Shown: piece by piece, positions 44,583 through 56,897 of the stretch | Position numbering within the stretch: the first letter of the stretch is position 1 | How the letters are laid out: the number at the start of each line of letters is the position of its first letter | Origin: Conchocele bisecta | Lineage: Eukaryota > Mollusca > Bivalvia > Lucinida > Thyasiridae | DNA: 64,000 bases | Reading direction: 5' to 3' | Assembly: GCA_029237695.1 (NCBI GenBank) | Contig: CM055265.1 | Location: 117,154,067 to 117,218,066 of the forward strand | Position numbers and translations under genes: made by a program | Notes under the pieces: generated by a model | Databases searched by the model: none | Seen by the model: only the letters and a program-made list of their open reading frames with translations | Told to the model about the DNA's origin: nothing

Positions 44583-45858
44583 TTTTATATACAACTGGTG
44601 TTGATAAAATATCCGGACAAGTCTTATAGATTTGTCATCTTTTATCGCATGCCAGCCAAATTTGGATATTTCGTAGCCTGGCCAAGTGTTTCGCATTAGG
44701 CCAAGACAAAGTATGAAACTAATGTTCATAGCTCGCGTTGCACTTGCTAATGTAACGTCATGTTTTCGATTGCGGCCCAAGTAATGTAATTTCGTATGAA
44801 TAATTTTCAAATAAGGCAGAGTGAGAAGTGTTGGCGTTTCCCTGTTGTTTGCTGATGTCTGAAATAATTTTGTGGAATAATAGCGACATTATTAACATTT
44901 CCTATGCGACGAAATATTTTAAAAATCTGACATCATGACCGGAAATGATGTAGTTTAATGACTGACAGCTCCGTGTAAGAGAATATGCCATGAGATTATA
45001 TTAAAGTTTGTAGTTTAACACAAAACACGAGATATTGATGATGAGAGAAAGTCCATCATCAGGATGACAATATACGAACGATACAGTCGGATAGTGGGGC
45101 CTCTCAGAGGGAGGTGGTATCATTTTGACTCTTATATACTACTGGTGTTGATAAAATATCCGGACAAGTCTTATAGATTTGTCATCTTTTATCGCATGTC
45201 AACCAAATTTGGACTGACAGCTCTGTGTAAGAGAATATGCCATGAGATTATATTAACGTGTGCAGTTTAACACAAAACACGAGATATTGATGAGAGAAAT
45301 TCCATCATCAGGATGACAATATACGAACGATACAGTCAGATAGACAATGGACATGAATGCGCGAAAGGCAAGGCCAGACATGGAGGTACAAATGTGACGT
45401 CGTCAGACGTTGTGACCCAAAGTAAAAGTCTTGGTCGACTGACAACTTTTCGTGAAATGCCAGATCGGTTGAACTCATTGTGTGATTAAAAAGATTTAAA
45501 TATTAAGAGACATAGAGCTAGATGGATCCCGATGATGGAACATGTAGCAGAAGGCGAGTTATCAATTTCTCTCGATTGTTAGGATAGTTGAAATGATATA
45601 TGTACATTTTTCCAATTGAGTGGTTACAGTTGATGAATATATTATCAAATATCGTCGAATGGGGCGTTATTCAATCCTCCATATTCGCCCAATCTTGCCC
45701 CATGATTTCATTTTTTAATACCGTACACGAACAGCCGCATACAGGGAATCCACTTCGACAACATCAGCAGTCAATAATGTTACTGCTGGTATTTCAGGTT
45801 TTATGTTTGAACAAAGGTGAATTGCATTGCCTGACTTAGCTGTCGGAAGTGCATGTAG

Positions 45859-47228
45859 TATAAAAAAGATGTTATACCGTTTAATTTGAAAAATAATAAC
45901 CCATTGTGCTAGCACGAATGAAAGCATGGAAATGTTCTTCTTCCATTGAAAAATATGGAGCTTAACATTAACATAACGTCATTTTGACGTCGGGCCCCAT
46001 ATCTTGTGATGACGTTGTCTTGGTAGCGATAGAATTGCCCATGATACGTTAATGACGAGTTGTGCATATGAAATCGATGAAGCATTTATCAATCATCATG
46101 GATGTGCATTTTCAGTTAACCAAAGGCATATGGATGTTGCAGCATAATAATACTGGTTATTCAACCAACACTGGAGTGACCGTACAACTTTATGTACATA
46201 TTGTGCTTGCAAATCTTCTGAAATTATCCCGCGGGACCATAACCCAAACCGCGTAAATATAATACATAATTGGATGTTGCAGTTGCAGGTTATGCACATG
46301 GGATGCCCATCCCTCATTTTAGATATGTGTGACGAATGACTTTCATATCATGATAAAGTTGTGTTATTTTAATTACACATCGACTCTATTGTTGGTCAGA
46401 GGTTGGTAAGTGATTTGAACACCCCTGCAGACAATAGAAAAGTTTGCATCTATATGCAAACCTGGGCACGAAATAGTTCGTGCTTCACGGTAAACCACAC
46501 ACGCTGTGCAGCTATGGTCATTTGGTGACACGCGGAATACCTGCTGAGAAAATGGACCTTACGACGGCGACTGCAGCCCACATCAGTACACATTTGCGCA
46601 ATTTGATCAGGGGATACGTTGGTCGCAATTCAAGCAATTAAAGTTATTATTGTCACCGACTTGCAGAATTTGATCAATATATCGACCGAATAACTACAAA
46701 TGGTGGTGAGAATCTGTACTGGTCACTCATACATGTAATGTACATACATTGTTTTATCAACCAGCGACCCACGCGAGTAGCGAGAATCAGATTGGTGCAG
46801 CCTGGAGTACATGTATTTTTACTAAAGTGTTTTGTTAATCCACTGGGAATTTGAAAAAAATAACCAGGAGACACGAATTAGACAGACAACACATTTCAAT
46901 TAAACACGTCTTTAATTCCGAGAGGTATGAATTAAAGACGGTCGATTTTTACGTTTTTCGTCTCCAGGGACTGTCCACAGAAGTTCCCACTCCATCTGCC
47001 CCTCTACTCAGACAAGGAATATATGCAGTAACATTTCAATCGTTGGCATTTATTTTGCGGATTCGGACATCTTGGTTCGGCTATCGAAGGGATACATGAA
47101 AGATGATAAACAAACACACACATTTCACTTGTAATCGAGTTGCGGGGACCAACCTGGGTCAGTAGCTGACGTATAGAAGAAATATGTTAACATAAAGACT
47201 CACGGAAGACATGACTAAAGTGTAATAA
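45859..47228. mobile_element. 1.37 kb unidentified insertion, right arm only
   Basis: The left arm reads GGAAGTGCATGTAGAACATT (as reverse complement). In the right arm ATGTAG is followed by 1,370 bases and then ATGTAG again (45,853-45,858 and 47,229-47,234), a 6 bp target duplication. The ends TATAAAAAAGATG and AAAGTGTAATAA show no clear inverted repeat. No coding domain is recognised in the frames at 46,062-46,317 or 46,851-47,099. Confidence 0.72.
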
Positions 47229-47820
47229 ATGTAGAACATTGTTAAAAATGAAAAAATATATTCATACCTGGCGAATCTCCATGTTTCTGTTTACATTAGT
47301 ACACGGAATATACCCGAGGGGTGTTCAGTAAACGGAAGGAAAGTGCTATAAATCGAAGTGGTATGTGTTCACATCATTCAGCAACCATTTATACATACAT
47401 GTAATACACATATTGGTATAGTTTCATAACTGTGGTGTGGATAGCGATTGGCTTACAAATACGTTATAGTCTGTATTCAGACAATAGCATAAACTAAAAT
47501 TAGTCATCAGTTGCACACAAAACTAGCTTTCGCAGCGCTAGTTTTCTTTTCAGTATAATAATTATATTATTTTTTATCAACCCTTATCACGGGTCTTACG
47601 CTATAAAAAATAGTTCTAACAACTTAGCTTGATCGCCTTTTCAGTGTGATACATGTTTTCGTAGTCGGGTTGCGACGATCAACCACCATACACGATTAGT
47701 TGCGACTCGTAACTCCATGGTTCGGTGTACGAATACAATCTTCAGTTTCGGCTTCCATTCTCATAAATCTCTATTTATCATTTTTGGTTTTCCAAAAATA
47801 TATTTTTCACTCAACATTTT

Positions 47821-47860
47821 CGCCCCCCCCCACCTTCCCCCCCCCCCCAACCAATGTCAA
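47821..47860. repeat. C-rich tract next to an arm-specific segment
   Basis: CGCCCCCCCCCCACCTTCCC and a further C run stand where the left arm has only a 19-base G run (39,887-39,905). The left arm lacks about 180 bp here. Confidence 0.7.
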
Positions 47861-49829
47861 TTCCGCCCAGAACAAGCAATAGTGATACTTTATTGTGTCT
47901 ATTCCATAATAATCATACTAATGTCATTCATGTTTACGTGATCCGAGATGTTACGGGAATTTAATTTTTGAACACCCCTCGTAAATGATTTGTATAACTG
48001 ACTTAACCAATAACAGGTACTTATTACTGCATATGCTTCACGTGCATGTACATTTGTATACACTACACCAGGATACGAGGCCCTTCGCTTACAAACAAAT
48101 TATATACATGTACCTGATATACATTATTATGCATTCAGATGATAAGCTGATGATTTGACACTACACATCGTGGTGAAAGCAAGTTTATGACCATCAAATT
48201 TCCAATTAATTTCCAATTAATAAGACTTTTCGAAAACTCCACCGACCTCACTGTGTGTTTTGTGCATTATGTATTGCTTATTCACAAACAATCAAGAAGC
48301 TTCATTGAAATCACTAATTCTGAATCTATTAGAAAGATTTTGATGAATTTGTCTTGCCAAATTCAATACAAACCCCGGATATTAATGTCATTATATAGAT
48401 GTGTGTCTACCTCCGTTTATGATGAAATGAGTGGCATTAAATGTCATATCATTCGCTAACTTAATTACAGGCTCGACTTGTTCTAAAGTCTCAAATTACC
48501 AAGATAATAGATGGTAATATCGTTGGCATACACTAGGTTCATATTTAAGGTTATTTAGGAATCAAAGTGCAGTGTAAGTGAATACTTCGCTAATATGTAG
48601 CCAGTAAAATTATGCGTTCACCATTTTGAATTCATGAGGATAACCGACGAAAAAGAACGACAATGGCAATGAACGATAAGTTAGGCGATAATGTACAGCG
48701 CCTCAACCATTTGTAAGTCATTGATGCTGCGAGGAACTCGTGCAAGTATCCTTGCTATAATATTTTGTCACGATACCATGGCCATAAAGTCAAACATTAG
48801 ACAATTAAAATCGTCGTTTTTCCGACAAGTTTACCGCTTTTCATGACATTGTCATTAAGCCCGGTTTTCGTATGGCGCGGCCCATATGTATATGCGACAT
48901 GTTCTACCGGTGGAAAACAAAAATTTGACAGACAACAACATAACATTTAGCCCTGTAAGGTTTAGTCATGCATACAGACATGAATACCGGCGCAGCATTT
49001 AATCCCTCCCTATAACTTGCAGTGTACTTTCGGCGGCATATCACGCTTTCCGTTTTGACTGCTGAACATTGGATTATACTGAGGCATGTATACGTTATTT
49101 AGTTTTCCTTAGGTTCAACCCTAAATACAAGTATTATGATAATCGTACCATACATGCATACATATTATAAGAAGATGGGCGTCATTTGCGCGTGATGAAT
49201 TTCATATAGGTTCTATATTTATGGGACAATTCCTTTGCTATATGGGACATTCTTACTAGTTTGCACTTTTTCCGATCATGACTTGTGACATAATGTTTGT
49301 CATGCATGTAAATAGTATGGTCACCTTTTAACTCGTTTGGTTATATTATCAGCCGAAATGATAAAATATGGAAAAACGGGACTCATGGGCTATGCCACCA
49401 GTGTAGTATGCACATCCGTGTAGTCTGATAAGGGTCTACACCGTCATGAATGAAACGCTCACGATATTTCTAAAAAGCAACATACATTGTATATCGTTAT
49501 TAGCCTAAATAGGTGTTACATTTGATCAGGAATTACACTCGTCATAAATCACATAAGCCCAATGTTGCCAGTCACAGTCACATTTATGTTCTACTATAGC
49601 TTTTTAAAACACTGACCACCTAATTAATAACCAGTATGTGTACGTGTGTCTAAACATGATTCCCTGGTGTAAGAGTCATGTCAGTTCTTGTTTATTACAC
49701 GTGCCTCAATTATGCTTATAAATAAGAGAGCCCATTAATTTGACAGAACTTTGGAAGATTAACATAGTGACAAATTACTGCCAATAGGAACAATGACATG
49801 TAGTAAACCTAGCTGCATTGTATGAACAA

Positions 49830-50600
49830 GTTCATAGTGACTTACTAATGTTTGTTTCAGAACGAAACTCTATTGAAATCTTTTCATATTGACTGCACTA
49901 CATGTATGTGATGAACAACGTTGCAACGGTAGTTGCACCGTTGAATGTCGTTAATTAGTTCTTATGCAAATTTCCATAACGTTTACAATGATAGAGAAGT
50001 TTGTCTGAGAATACAACTGACACGTGTCGTAAGTGCGTTTATGGAAATTTTCATAGCTACTAATGTTTGTCTGAGAACGGAAATATTATGCAAATTTTCA
50101 TAGCGACTAATGTTTGTCTGAGATCGGGAATGTTATGAAAATGTTCACTACAATATGCGGGAGCGATGGTACGTTTGATGAACATTTTCATGGCGACTAA
50201 CATTTGTCTGAAAACAGTAATGTTATGAAATTTTTGTAGCGACTTCAATATGTATGAGGGATAGAATGGTTTATCAACATTTTCGTAGTGAGAGGTATAT
50301 TACATTTTATGAAAAGTTTAATAGCCAGAGAGATATTACATGTTGAGAAGGATAGTATGGTTTATGAAAATGTTCATAGTGAGAGCGATATTACATTGTA
50401 TGAAAATTGTCATAGTTAGATGGATAGTACGGTTTATGGACATTTTCATAATGACTATTGTTTGTCTGAGAACGGAATGTTATGAACATTTTCATAGTGA
50501 CTTCAATATGTGAGTAACAACGGTGGTTGATCTGGTGATTACTGAACAATCCTTATGAACATTTTCATAACGCTTGAAGGCAAAGGAGATCGTAGAGAGA
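49830..50600 (-). repeat. ~60 bp degenerate repeats in the right arm
   Basis: Reverse-complement counterpart of 36.96-37.77 kb, with TTATGAACATTTTCATAGTG and CTAATGTTTGTCTGAGAACG units. Confidence 0.8.
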
Positions 50601-50689
50601 TGCAATCTATGACATGGTTCATGGTGACACCAATCAGTCGTCGGCTACTAAAATGGGATGAAATATTATGATAATTTCCATAGTCAAGT

Positions 50690-51632
50690 CCAGTCTGAAT
50701 TTTTCATAGAATTGCTCAAACAAAGCTGGAGCCCGTTTAATGTTACTTGATGGATTGCTTCAATGTTTGGACAATTGATACATATAAGCATTTGGAACAC
50801 GCTCATGCCGCCATTAACTTGACCTTGAACTTTTTTTACCTTCACATTTTTTCTGAAGCACTTTTTTTTAGTCAAAACGTTTGCACAAGTTTCTTCATCA
50901 TGCTATAACTTTAAAATTGCTTCATGGATTGCTTCAATATTTGGACACTTGATACATGTGATCATTCGGAACACACGCATGCTGCCATTAATATGACGAT
51001 GACATTTTCTTGTCTTTACCTGTTTGCGGAAACACATAGCCATTTTGTTGCATCAAAAAGTTTGTACAAGTTTCTTCGATATTAATATAACTCTAATAAT
51101 ACTTGACAGATTGCTTCAATATTTGGACACTTGATACATGTGAGCATTTGGAACACACTCATGCCCGCATTAACCTTTTGTACTTTTACATTTTTGCGGA
51201 AACACATAGCCATAGTTTACGTCAAATAATTTGCACAATGTTATTCATCATTGTATAATATTAAATTAATTTATGGATTGCTTCAATATTTGGACACTTG
51301 ATACATGTGAGCATTTGGAACACACTCATGCCACCATTAACGTGACATTGACCTTTTGTTTATATCGTCACAAGATCGCTGAAACATTTAGCCATTTTAC
51401 ATTCAAGAGGGGAATATCCATGTTTTAAAACATAATCATGATGATGTCTAGTTGACCTTCACATGGTTGTGGAAATACCGTTTTTCATGTAAAAAAATAA
51501 ATCTTTAACCGTGACCTTTGTAGTGCTTTAAGCATGCACTTCTCTGACGGTTTTTGTGATGCCCATGTTACGATCAAATGACTCGGCAGGCGCGACACCG
51601 CTTCCGCGGCGGAATTCTTGTTTATTGCAAAT
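50690..51632 (-). mobile_element. tandem-repeat element with the AAGAATTCCGCC end (right arm)
   Basis: Counterpart of 35.90-36.80 kb, ending (on the plus strand) with GGCGCGACACCGCTTCCGCG and GCGGAATTCTTG. Confidence 0.7.
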
Positions 51633-52392
51633 ATTCAGTTCTGATTTTGGTATTTCCTCCCATTTGTACATGTACTTGAACATGTGTCACGTGACCGCAA
51701 AGGGAAATAACTGTGGTAAGCAAATTAAGGGGAAGTTAGTCATGCAGTGACGGCTGGAAAAACTGGCTGTCCGGAATATGAAATCCGTAAAAGAACGGCA
51801 CATACTTGTCAGATTACTGTAAAAATGGTTTTATTTGATATATAAATGATGAATACATAAGCGTATCTCGAAAACAGAAGCTTAAATTGTTTTTGCCGAG
51901 CTCTATGCTTTGAGCTGCGTTCTGACAAAGCCGCGCGTATTTCATTCATGACCAGTGTAGATTCTGATTAGCAATTGTACTGTTGAGGCTTGATAGTAAA
52001 ATAATTGTTCGCTGGATTAATAATCATTGTTCTTTGATGGAATGACGAACAGTTGACACCCAGATCAGACGGCACGGATGCGTGGTTTTCAAACCGCATA
52101 CAATAAAACAAAACAGTCAACTGAAAACCGAAGAAACTCAGCATGACTCTATAATAAATCCCCGTCAACGTGACATGGTCAGATTGAATGTATCCCCATA
52201 GGGGTAATAAAACTCATTACTGAAGACCATTAAGAGATAGGGCGATTTCTTGAATTGCATGTTGTTTGAGAATATTGAAAAACAAACTCGTCCAATTCAA
52301 AGAACAATGTTGATGCAAACACATTTATCAATATTTTAGATGCACATATTGTTTTTCTCGGGTACAAATCATTGCACGTGACACAGTTGATG

Positions 52393-52656
52393 TTATAAAA
52401 TGTTAGAAAATAGTGAAATGGCAAGATACAGCAACAACACTAACAAAATAGGAAACAATTTATGTTGTCTGCAATCTTTTCTAAATGTTATCTTATTTCT
52501 GCCCATAAACATGTTTTGGCAGTACAAAGACCAACAAAGATACATATCTGACGTCACTTTGTCGCATCGACGTACAATACATACATTACGTCCACAGGTG
52601 ACGGAAAAAAAAATAACATGACGGTGTATATATATATAGATATTAAAGGTTAGCAA
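52393..52656 (-). other. open frame crossing the outer palindrome border
   Basis: Its last ~40 codons (FMGRNKITFRK, QHKLFPILLVLLLYLAISLF) are also open in the left arm (about 33,210-33,330, plus strand) with few changes. The sequence looks like a short basic stretch followed by one membrane segment. It resembles a signal anchor, but nothing recognisable follows. It may be chance or the remains of a first exon. Confidence 0.25.
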
Positions 52657-53640
52657 CGAACTTTACGAAGTGAAAGACGTGCCTTTTAAAAATCTGTTAA
52701 TATGATAGAAATCGGTACCTTACTATTCCGTTTGATGTTTAATATTTGTGAAAATACACCAGTCCGGGTCTCGGTGCCGTTTACTGGGTGTAAGAGTACC
52801 TTGCGCCTGTGGTACAGCACTAGATTTGAACCTAGTCCTCCCCCGAAAAAAGTCGTCGTTATCGAGGGTCCCTGAATTGTTGCTCAAATTTCCCATTATC
52901 GAGTATTTTTAGACGTTCAAACACGTCGACATTTATAATGTTACATTTAAACCGATTTTGTATACGTCCAAAGTGAAGTACACATCCTGGTATGCTCGCT
53001 ATGCTTCTTACTTGTGGACAAAATCGAATTTTTATCTTTCTTCATCAGAAAATTCAATCGACCTATTTTACAACGGCCATTTTTATATTTTTGCATTTTT
53101 TACTTTAAATTATTTTCACAATTTGAAATCTACATTCCTTTGTGCTAAACAAAACAGAGAATTACACCGACTACAGTGTACAATACTACGTAAGTTTATC
53201 GGCTAACTTTCGAGGTTGTGTCAACGCATGGTTACTTGAATAGTTCTGTGGGTGGGGTATTGATCTGGTAACGTTTCTGTCACAGCAGTCGCCGAGCCAT
53301 AATAATTTGATTTGTGTATCGATTTGATAAATATACTATTTTGGGGTATTTTATACAGCGGATCTAACATGTTAGGTGATTTTTATGGTATTTATTAATA
53401 GACTACTAACTGTATAAGAAACTACGCTAAGCCGAGTTTCTTATGCAATCAGTGAATCATAATGAGTTTAATATTAAATATCATGTTAAGTAATCAGTTA
53501 TTTAATATCCTATTTATTGTATAATATAATCATAGAAACATACTCAAGCTGTACTGATCAATTAACTGAATGTTTTCTGTAGCCTAGTTTCTTACACTAA
53601 CTAGTAGTAGTACATATTTGACCTGTATGGAAAGGGGGTT
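52657..53640. other. no recognisable gene
   Basis: The plus-strand frame at 52,958-53,206 (82 codons, rich in Phe and Tyr) has no known motif. CTAGATTTGAACCTAG near 52,830 is a short palindrome containing a reversed B-box-like string, and no tRNA fold is possible. Confidence 0.5.
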
Positions 53641-53765
53641 GGGGGAGGAGAATCTCAAAATCCGAACTGAATATTTACAGAAAAATTAGTACCATAACCT
53701 GGCCTGGTGCCAGATCATCACCATACTAGAATCACTAGAATCACTTAGCCATTTACCCTATGCAT
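53640..53765 (+). repeat. SINE-like dispersed repeat, short copy
   Basis: CCGAACTGAATATTTACAG, CCTGGCCTGGTGCCAGATCA and TAGAATCACTTAGCCATTTA match the family body seen at 580-660. Confidence 0.6.
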
Positions 53766-54119
53766 GCTCTTGACAAGCCACCCACTCCAGACAACAAATT
53801 GCCGATACAATGCGTTCAGAAATATGATAGAAATCAATTTTTATTACTCCCCTTTCATCACCTGCTGTACAATGTAACATACAAATGTATCCGAGATTCA
53901 GCTTGGCTTTTATTTAGAAGACACCACTAGATGTTAATTTTCCTATCCCCTGTGACTAACAAACATTGCCGATCCAGATAAGGCACATGGACCCTTTCAA
54001 CACTAAATAACTTGAACAGATTTTGATATGTTAATTTACCGATCTAATTGTCACTAAATGATTTTCAGACTAGTCTATTATGACAAGAATTCCGCCACGG
54101 AAGCGGTGTCGCGCCTGCC

Positions 54120-55010
54120 GAGGCATTTGACCGTGAACATTACAAGTAAATAAATTACCTTGACCTTCAGAATTTGGATGTGGGGGTGTGCATAGTGAAG
54201 CATCATCCATAGACAAATATTGATGTGAAATATTATCAATGTCTGGAAAGGGGTTAAAGAGATATTGTAAAAAAACAATAACTTTAACGCATTTCTGTTA
54301 CAAATCCGGTGAACATTACAAGTAAATAAATGACCTTGACCTTCAAAATTTGGATGTGGGGGTGTGCGTAATGAAGCATCATTCCTAGACAAACATTGAT
54401 GTGAAATATTATCAAAGTCTGGCAAGGGGTTAAAGAGATATTGTGAAAAACAATAACTTTAAGCCATTTCTGTTACAAAACCGGTGAACATTACAAGTAA
54501 ATAAATGACATTGACCTTGAGAATTTGGATGTGGGGGTGTGCGTAATGAAGCATCATCCCTAGATAAACATTGATGTGAAATATTATCAAAGTCTGGCAA
54601 GGGGTTAAAGAGATATTGTGAAAAAACAATAACTTTAACATATTTCTGTTACAAAACCGGTGAACATTACAAGTAAATAAATGACCTTGAACCTGATAAT
54701 TTGGATGTGGGGGTGTGCGTAATGAAGCATCATTCCTAGATAAACATTGATGTGAAATATTATCAATGTCTGGCAAGGGGTTAAAGAGATATTGTGAAAA
54801 AACAATAACTTTAACGCATTTATGTTACAAAACCGGTTAACTTTACAAGGAAATAAATGACCTTGACCTTCAAAACTTGGATGTGGGGGTGTGCGTAATG
54901 AAGCATCATCCCTAGACAAACATTGATGTGAAATATTATCAATGTCTGACAAGGGGTTAAAGAGATATTGGGAAAAATAAATAACTTTAACGCATTTGCC
55001 TTACAAAAAA
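54120..55010 (+). repeat. ~175 bp tandem array, five units
   Basis: Units carry AACATTACAAGTAAATAAAT, GACCTTGACCTTCAAAATTT, GGATGTGGGGGTGTGCGTAA and AAGGGGTTAAAGAGATATTG. The reverse frames at 54,078-55,164 are open only because the unit lacks stops in one frame. Confidence 0.92.
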
Positions 55011-55068
55011 ACCGGACGACGCGGACGACGACGGAAAAAGCGCCGACTATAGTCGCGCCTTTGCTAAA

Positions 55069-56897
55069 GGTTAGAAGATACCAAATGGTGCGAAACCGCC
55101 CAGGGTGTATGCAAAAGTAGTCCGGTATAAAAAAATAGTGCGGGTGTTTTGAGGTCACAGACACCGTTTGCTTGCAAATCTTGATCCATTACTACCCAGT
55201 TTCACTTGAGGAACATTTTGGGGTGCCTTTAACACCAGATTTCAGCATATTTGTAGCATTTAAAAGAAAACACTGAACCTGTTGGTCACTTGATGTACAC
55301 GGAGTTTCCGTGGCCAACAAATGTACACAATATTGGAGGATATGACAAGTTTGGATTTTTCTTTCTTAGGAGTAAGTGAACCTATTGTTTAGTTCATGCA
55401 GAACCAGTACAGACTGGCTGCAGGTCATGTACAAGTGGGTTCCACAACATCCATACGAATAGTGAAAGTAGGAGAGACTGGCCTTATTGGATGGCATTCG
55501 GTTAAATTATATAGTAAAACTATTTGGTGGTGTCTAACCAATAAGGTGTGCCTAGGCCCTATGTGAGATATGTTTTTTTGTAGAATTTGAAGTTGGAAGT
55601 TTATGTTTCTTGTAGCTATGTCTCTGGGAACATAATTTAAAGTTACTGCGACAAGAGTATCGAGCGGACTCCGCGATGCAACACATTTGTTCTTTTTGTA
55701 TCGCAGACGGACAGTTATCGGCTTCAAAATCTTCTAAAATCTTGATTTCTCAGCTTTATTTAGTCAAATATAATAAACCAGTGTATGTAAGTTACCTGTA
55801 GGTGATTGGGCTTGGAATGTGATAGTAATATACACCAAAACAGTCATTATAGTGTGTTTTTCATTTTTTTTCTTCTTGATATTGGCTTCCTGATGGACAA
55901 TTAAGAAGTTTGGGAAAGTGGCGCGACATCGCGACGCTGTTCCTAAATTTGCCAAAATTAGGCGTAAGTGTATTGTTTTCACATATCGGTATAGTACCAA
56001 TACACTAGTACTCAAAAAACCTTGTTTTTCCTTTCCTCCTGTGTCATAAAGCAAATTTCTTGACTGACCGTTCCAAGCCAGTACCCTTTTGTCTGTCGAC
56101 CATTCCAGAGTGGCATACATGTTGGTATAGTTTCAGTGATGAGTCTTTATATGTAGAATGGTTAGCTATAACACTATTTAGGGTAATGTTATGTGATTTT
56201 ATGGAGATTTGTGCTTTTAATTCATCATCTATTAAAATTCTCCATAGTTCTGTAGTAGCTCAATTTAAGGCAGAATGTGGACAGTCACATGGTGGAGTTA
56301 CATAGCTGCTGTGTGACAACCATTTGAGATATTTGCTCCAAACTTGGTACTGTATACAGGAATAGAAAGCTAGTTTTGAATAGTGAATATTGTAGAATGA
56401 GTTGTAGTGGGACTGGTACACTTATAGGTTAGAAGATACCAAATGGTGCGAAACCGCCCAGGGTGTATGCAAAAGTAGTCCGGTATAAAAAAATAGTGCG
56501 GGTGTTTTGAGGTCACAGACACCGTTTGCTTGCAAATCTTGATCCATTACTACCCAGTTTCACTTGAGGAACATTTTGGGGTGCCTTTAACACCAGTTTT
56601 CAGCATATTTGTAGCATTTAAAAGAAAAAACTGAACCTGTTGGTCACTTGATGTACACGGAGTTTCCGTGGCCAACAAATGTACACAATATTGGAGGATA
56701 TGACAAGTTTGGATTGTTCTTTCTTAGGAGTAAGTGAACCTATTGTTTAGTTCATGCAGAACCAGTTCAGACTGGCTGCAGGTCATGTACAAGTGGGTTC
56801 CACAACATCCATACGAATAGTGAAAGTAGGAGAGACTGGCCTTATTGGATGGCATTCGGTTAAATTATATAGTAAAACTATTTGGTGGTGTCTAACC
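55069..56897. mobile_element. 1.83 kb element with 471 bp direct terminal repeats
   Basis: Terminal repeats at 55,069-55,539 and 56,427-56,897 are each 471 bases. They start GGTTAGAAGATACC and end GTGGTGTCTAACC, so each has 7-base inverted ends (GGTTAGA/TCTAACC). I counted about four to five differences between them. TAAA is duplicated (55,065-55,068 and 56,898-56,901). The 887-base interior has no gag, pol or transposase frame. A short LTR-type element (TRIM-like) is the closest known layout, but the ends are not TG...CA and I see no primer-binding or polypurine site. A composite of two small DNA elements is the alternative. Confidence 0.8.

Larger units (their letters stand above)
33198..52526. 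repeat. 19.3 kb palindrome around a DNA polymerase B spacer
   Basis: The sequence from TGTACTGCCAAAACATGTTT at 33,198 inward is matched by its reverse complement ending at 52,526. Matching continues with indels through 35.3-42.48 kb against 52.2-43.87 kb. The arms are about 7.5 and 7.3 kb after removing arm-specific insertions. In one 80-base piece aligned by eye (39.36 kb against 48.37 kb) I counted three mismatches. The spacer is 42,478-43,873. Arm-specific changes are the LINE at 33,510-35,297 (left only), a 1.37 kb insert at 45,859-47,228 (right only), about 190 bp at 38,754-38,941 (left only), about 180 bp next to the C-tract at 47.64-47.82 kb (right only) and about 420 bp at 41,888-42,310 (left only). 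Confidence 0.9.
43874..52526 (-). repeat. right arm of the palindrome
   Basis: Inverted copy of the left arm. It lacks the LINE, the N-terminal half of the SAP-like ORF and the CRE-containing 190 bp. It has its own 1.37 kb insert, a C-rich 180 bp stretch and a partial local duplication near 45.06-45.34 kb. That duplication repeats GACAATATACGAACGATACA and includes a half hairpin element. Confidence 0.88.

Noticed and set aside
33198..52526. Palindrome as an assembly fold-back artefact
   Set aside because: The arms differ by substitutions and by independent insertions with target duplications (LINE on the left, 1.37 kb on the right), which a simple artefact would not produce. Haplotype misjoin remains a lesser possibility.
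52815..52845. GATTTGAACCTAG as part of a tRNA gene
   Set aside because: It is a short palindrome (CTAGATTTGAACCTAG) without cloverleaf arms.
54078..55164. Four overlapping ~105-115 codon minus-strand ORFs as a repeat protein
   Set aside because: They are the same ~175 bp tandem unit read in a stop-free frame and shift between frames. The DNA repeat explains them.
55069..56897. Canonical LTR retrotransposon
   Set aside because: No TG...CA ends, no primer-binding or polypurine tract seen, no gag or pol. Kept as an unusual direct-repeat element instead.
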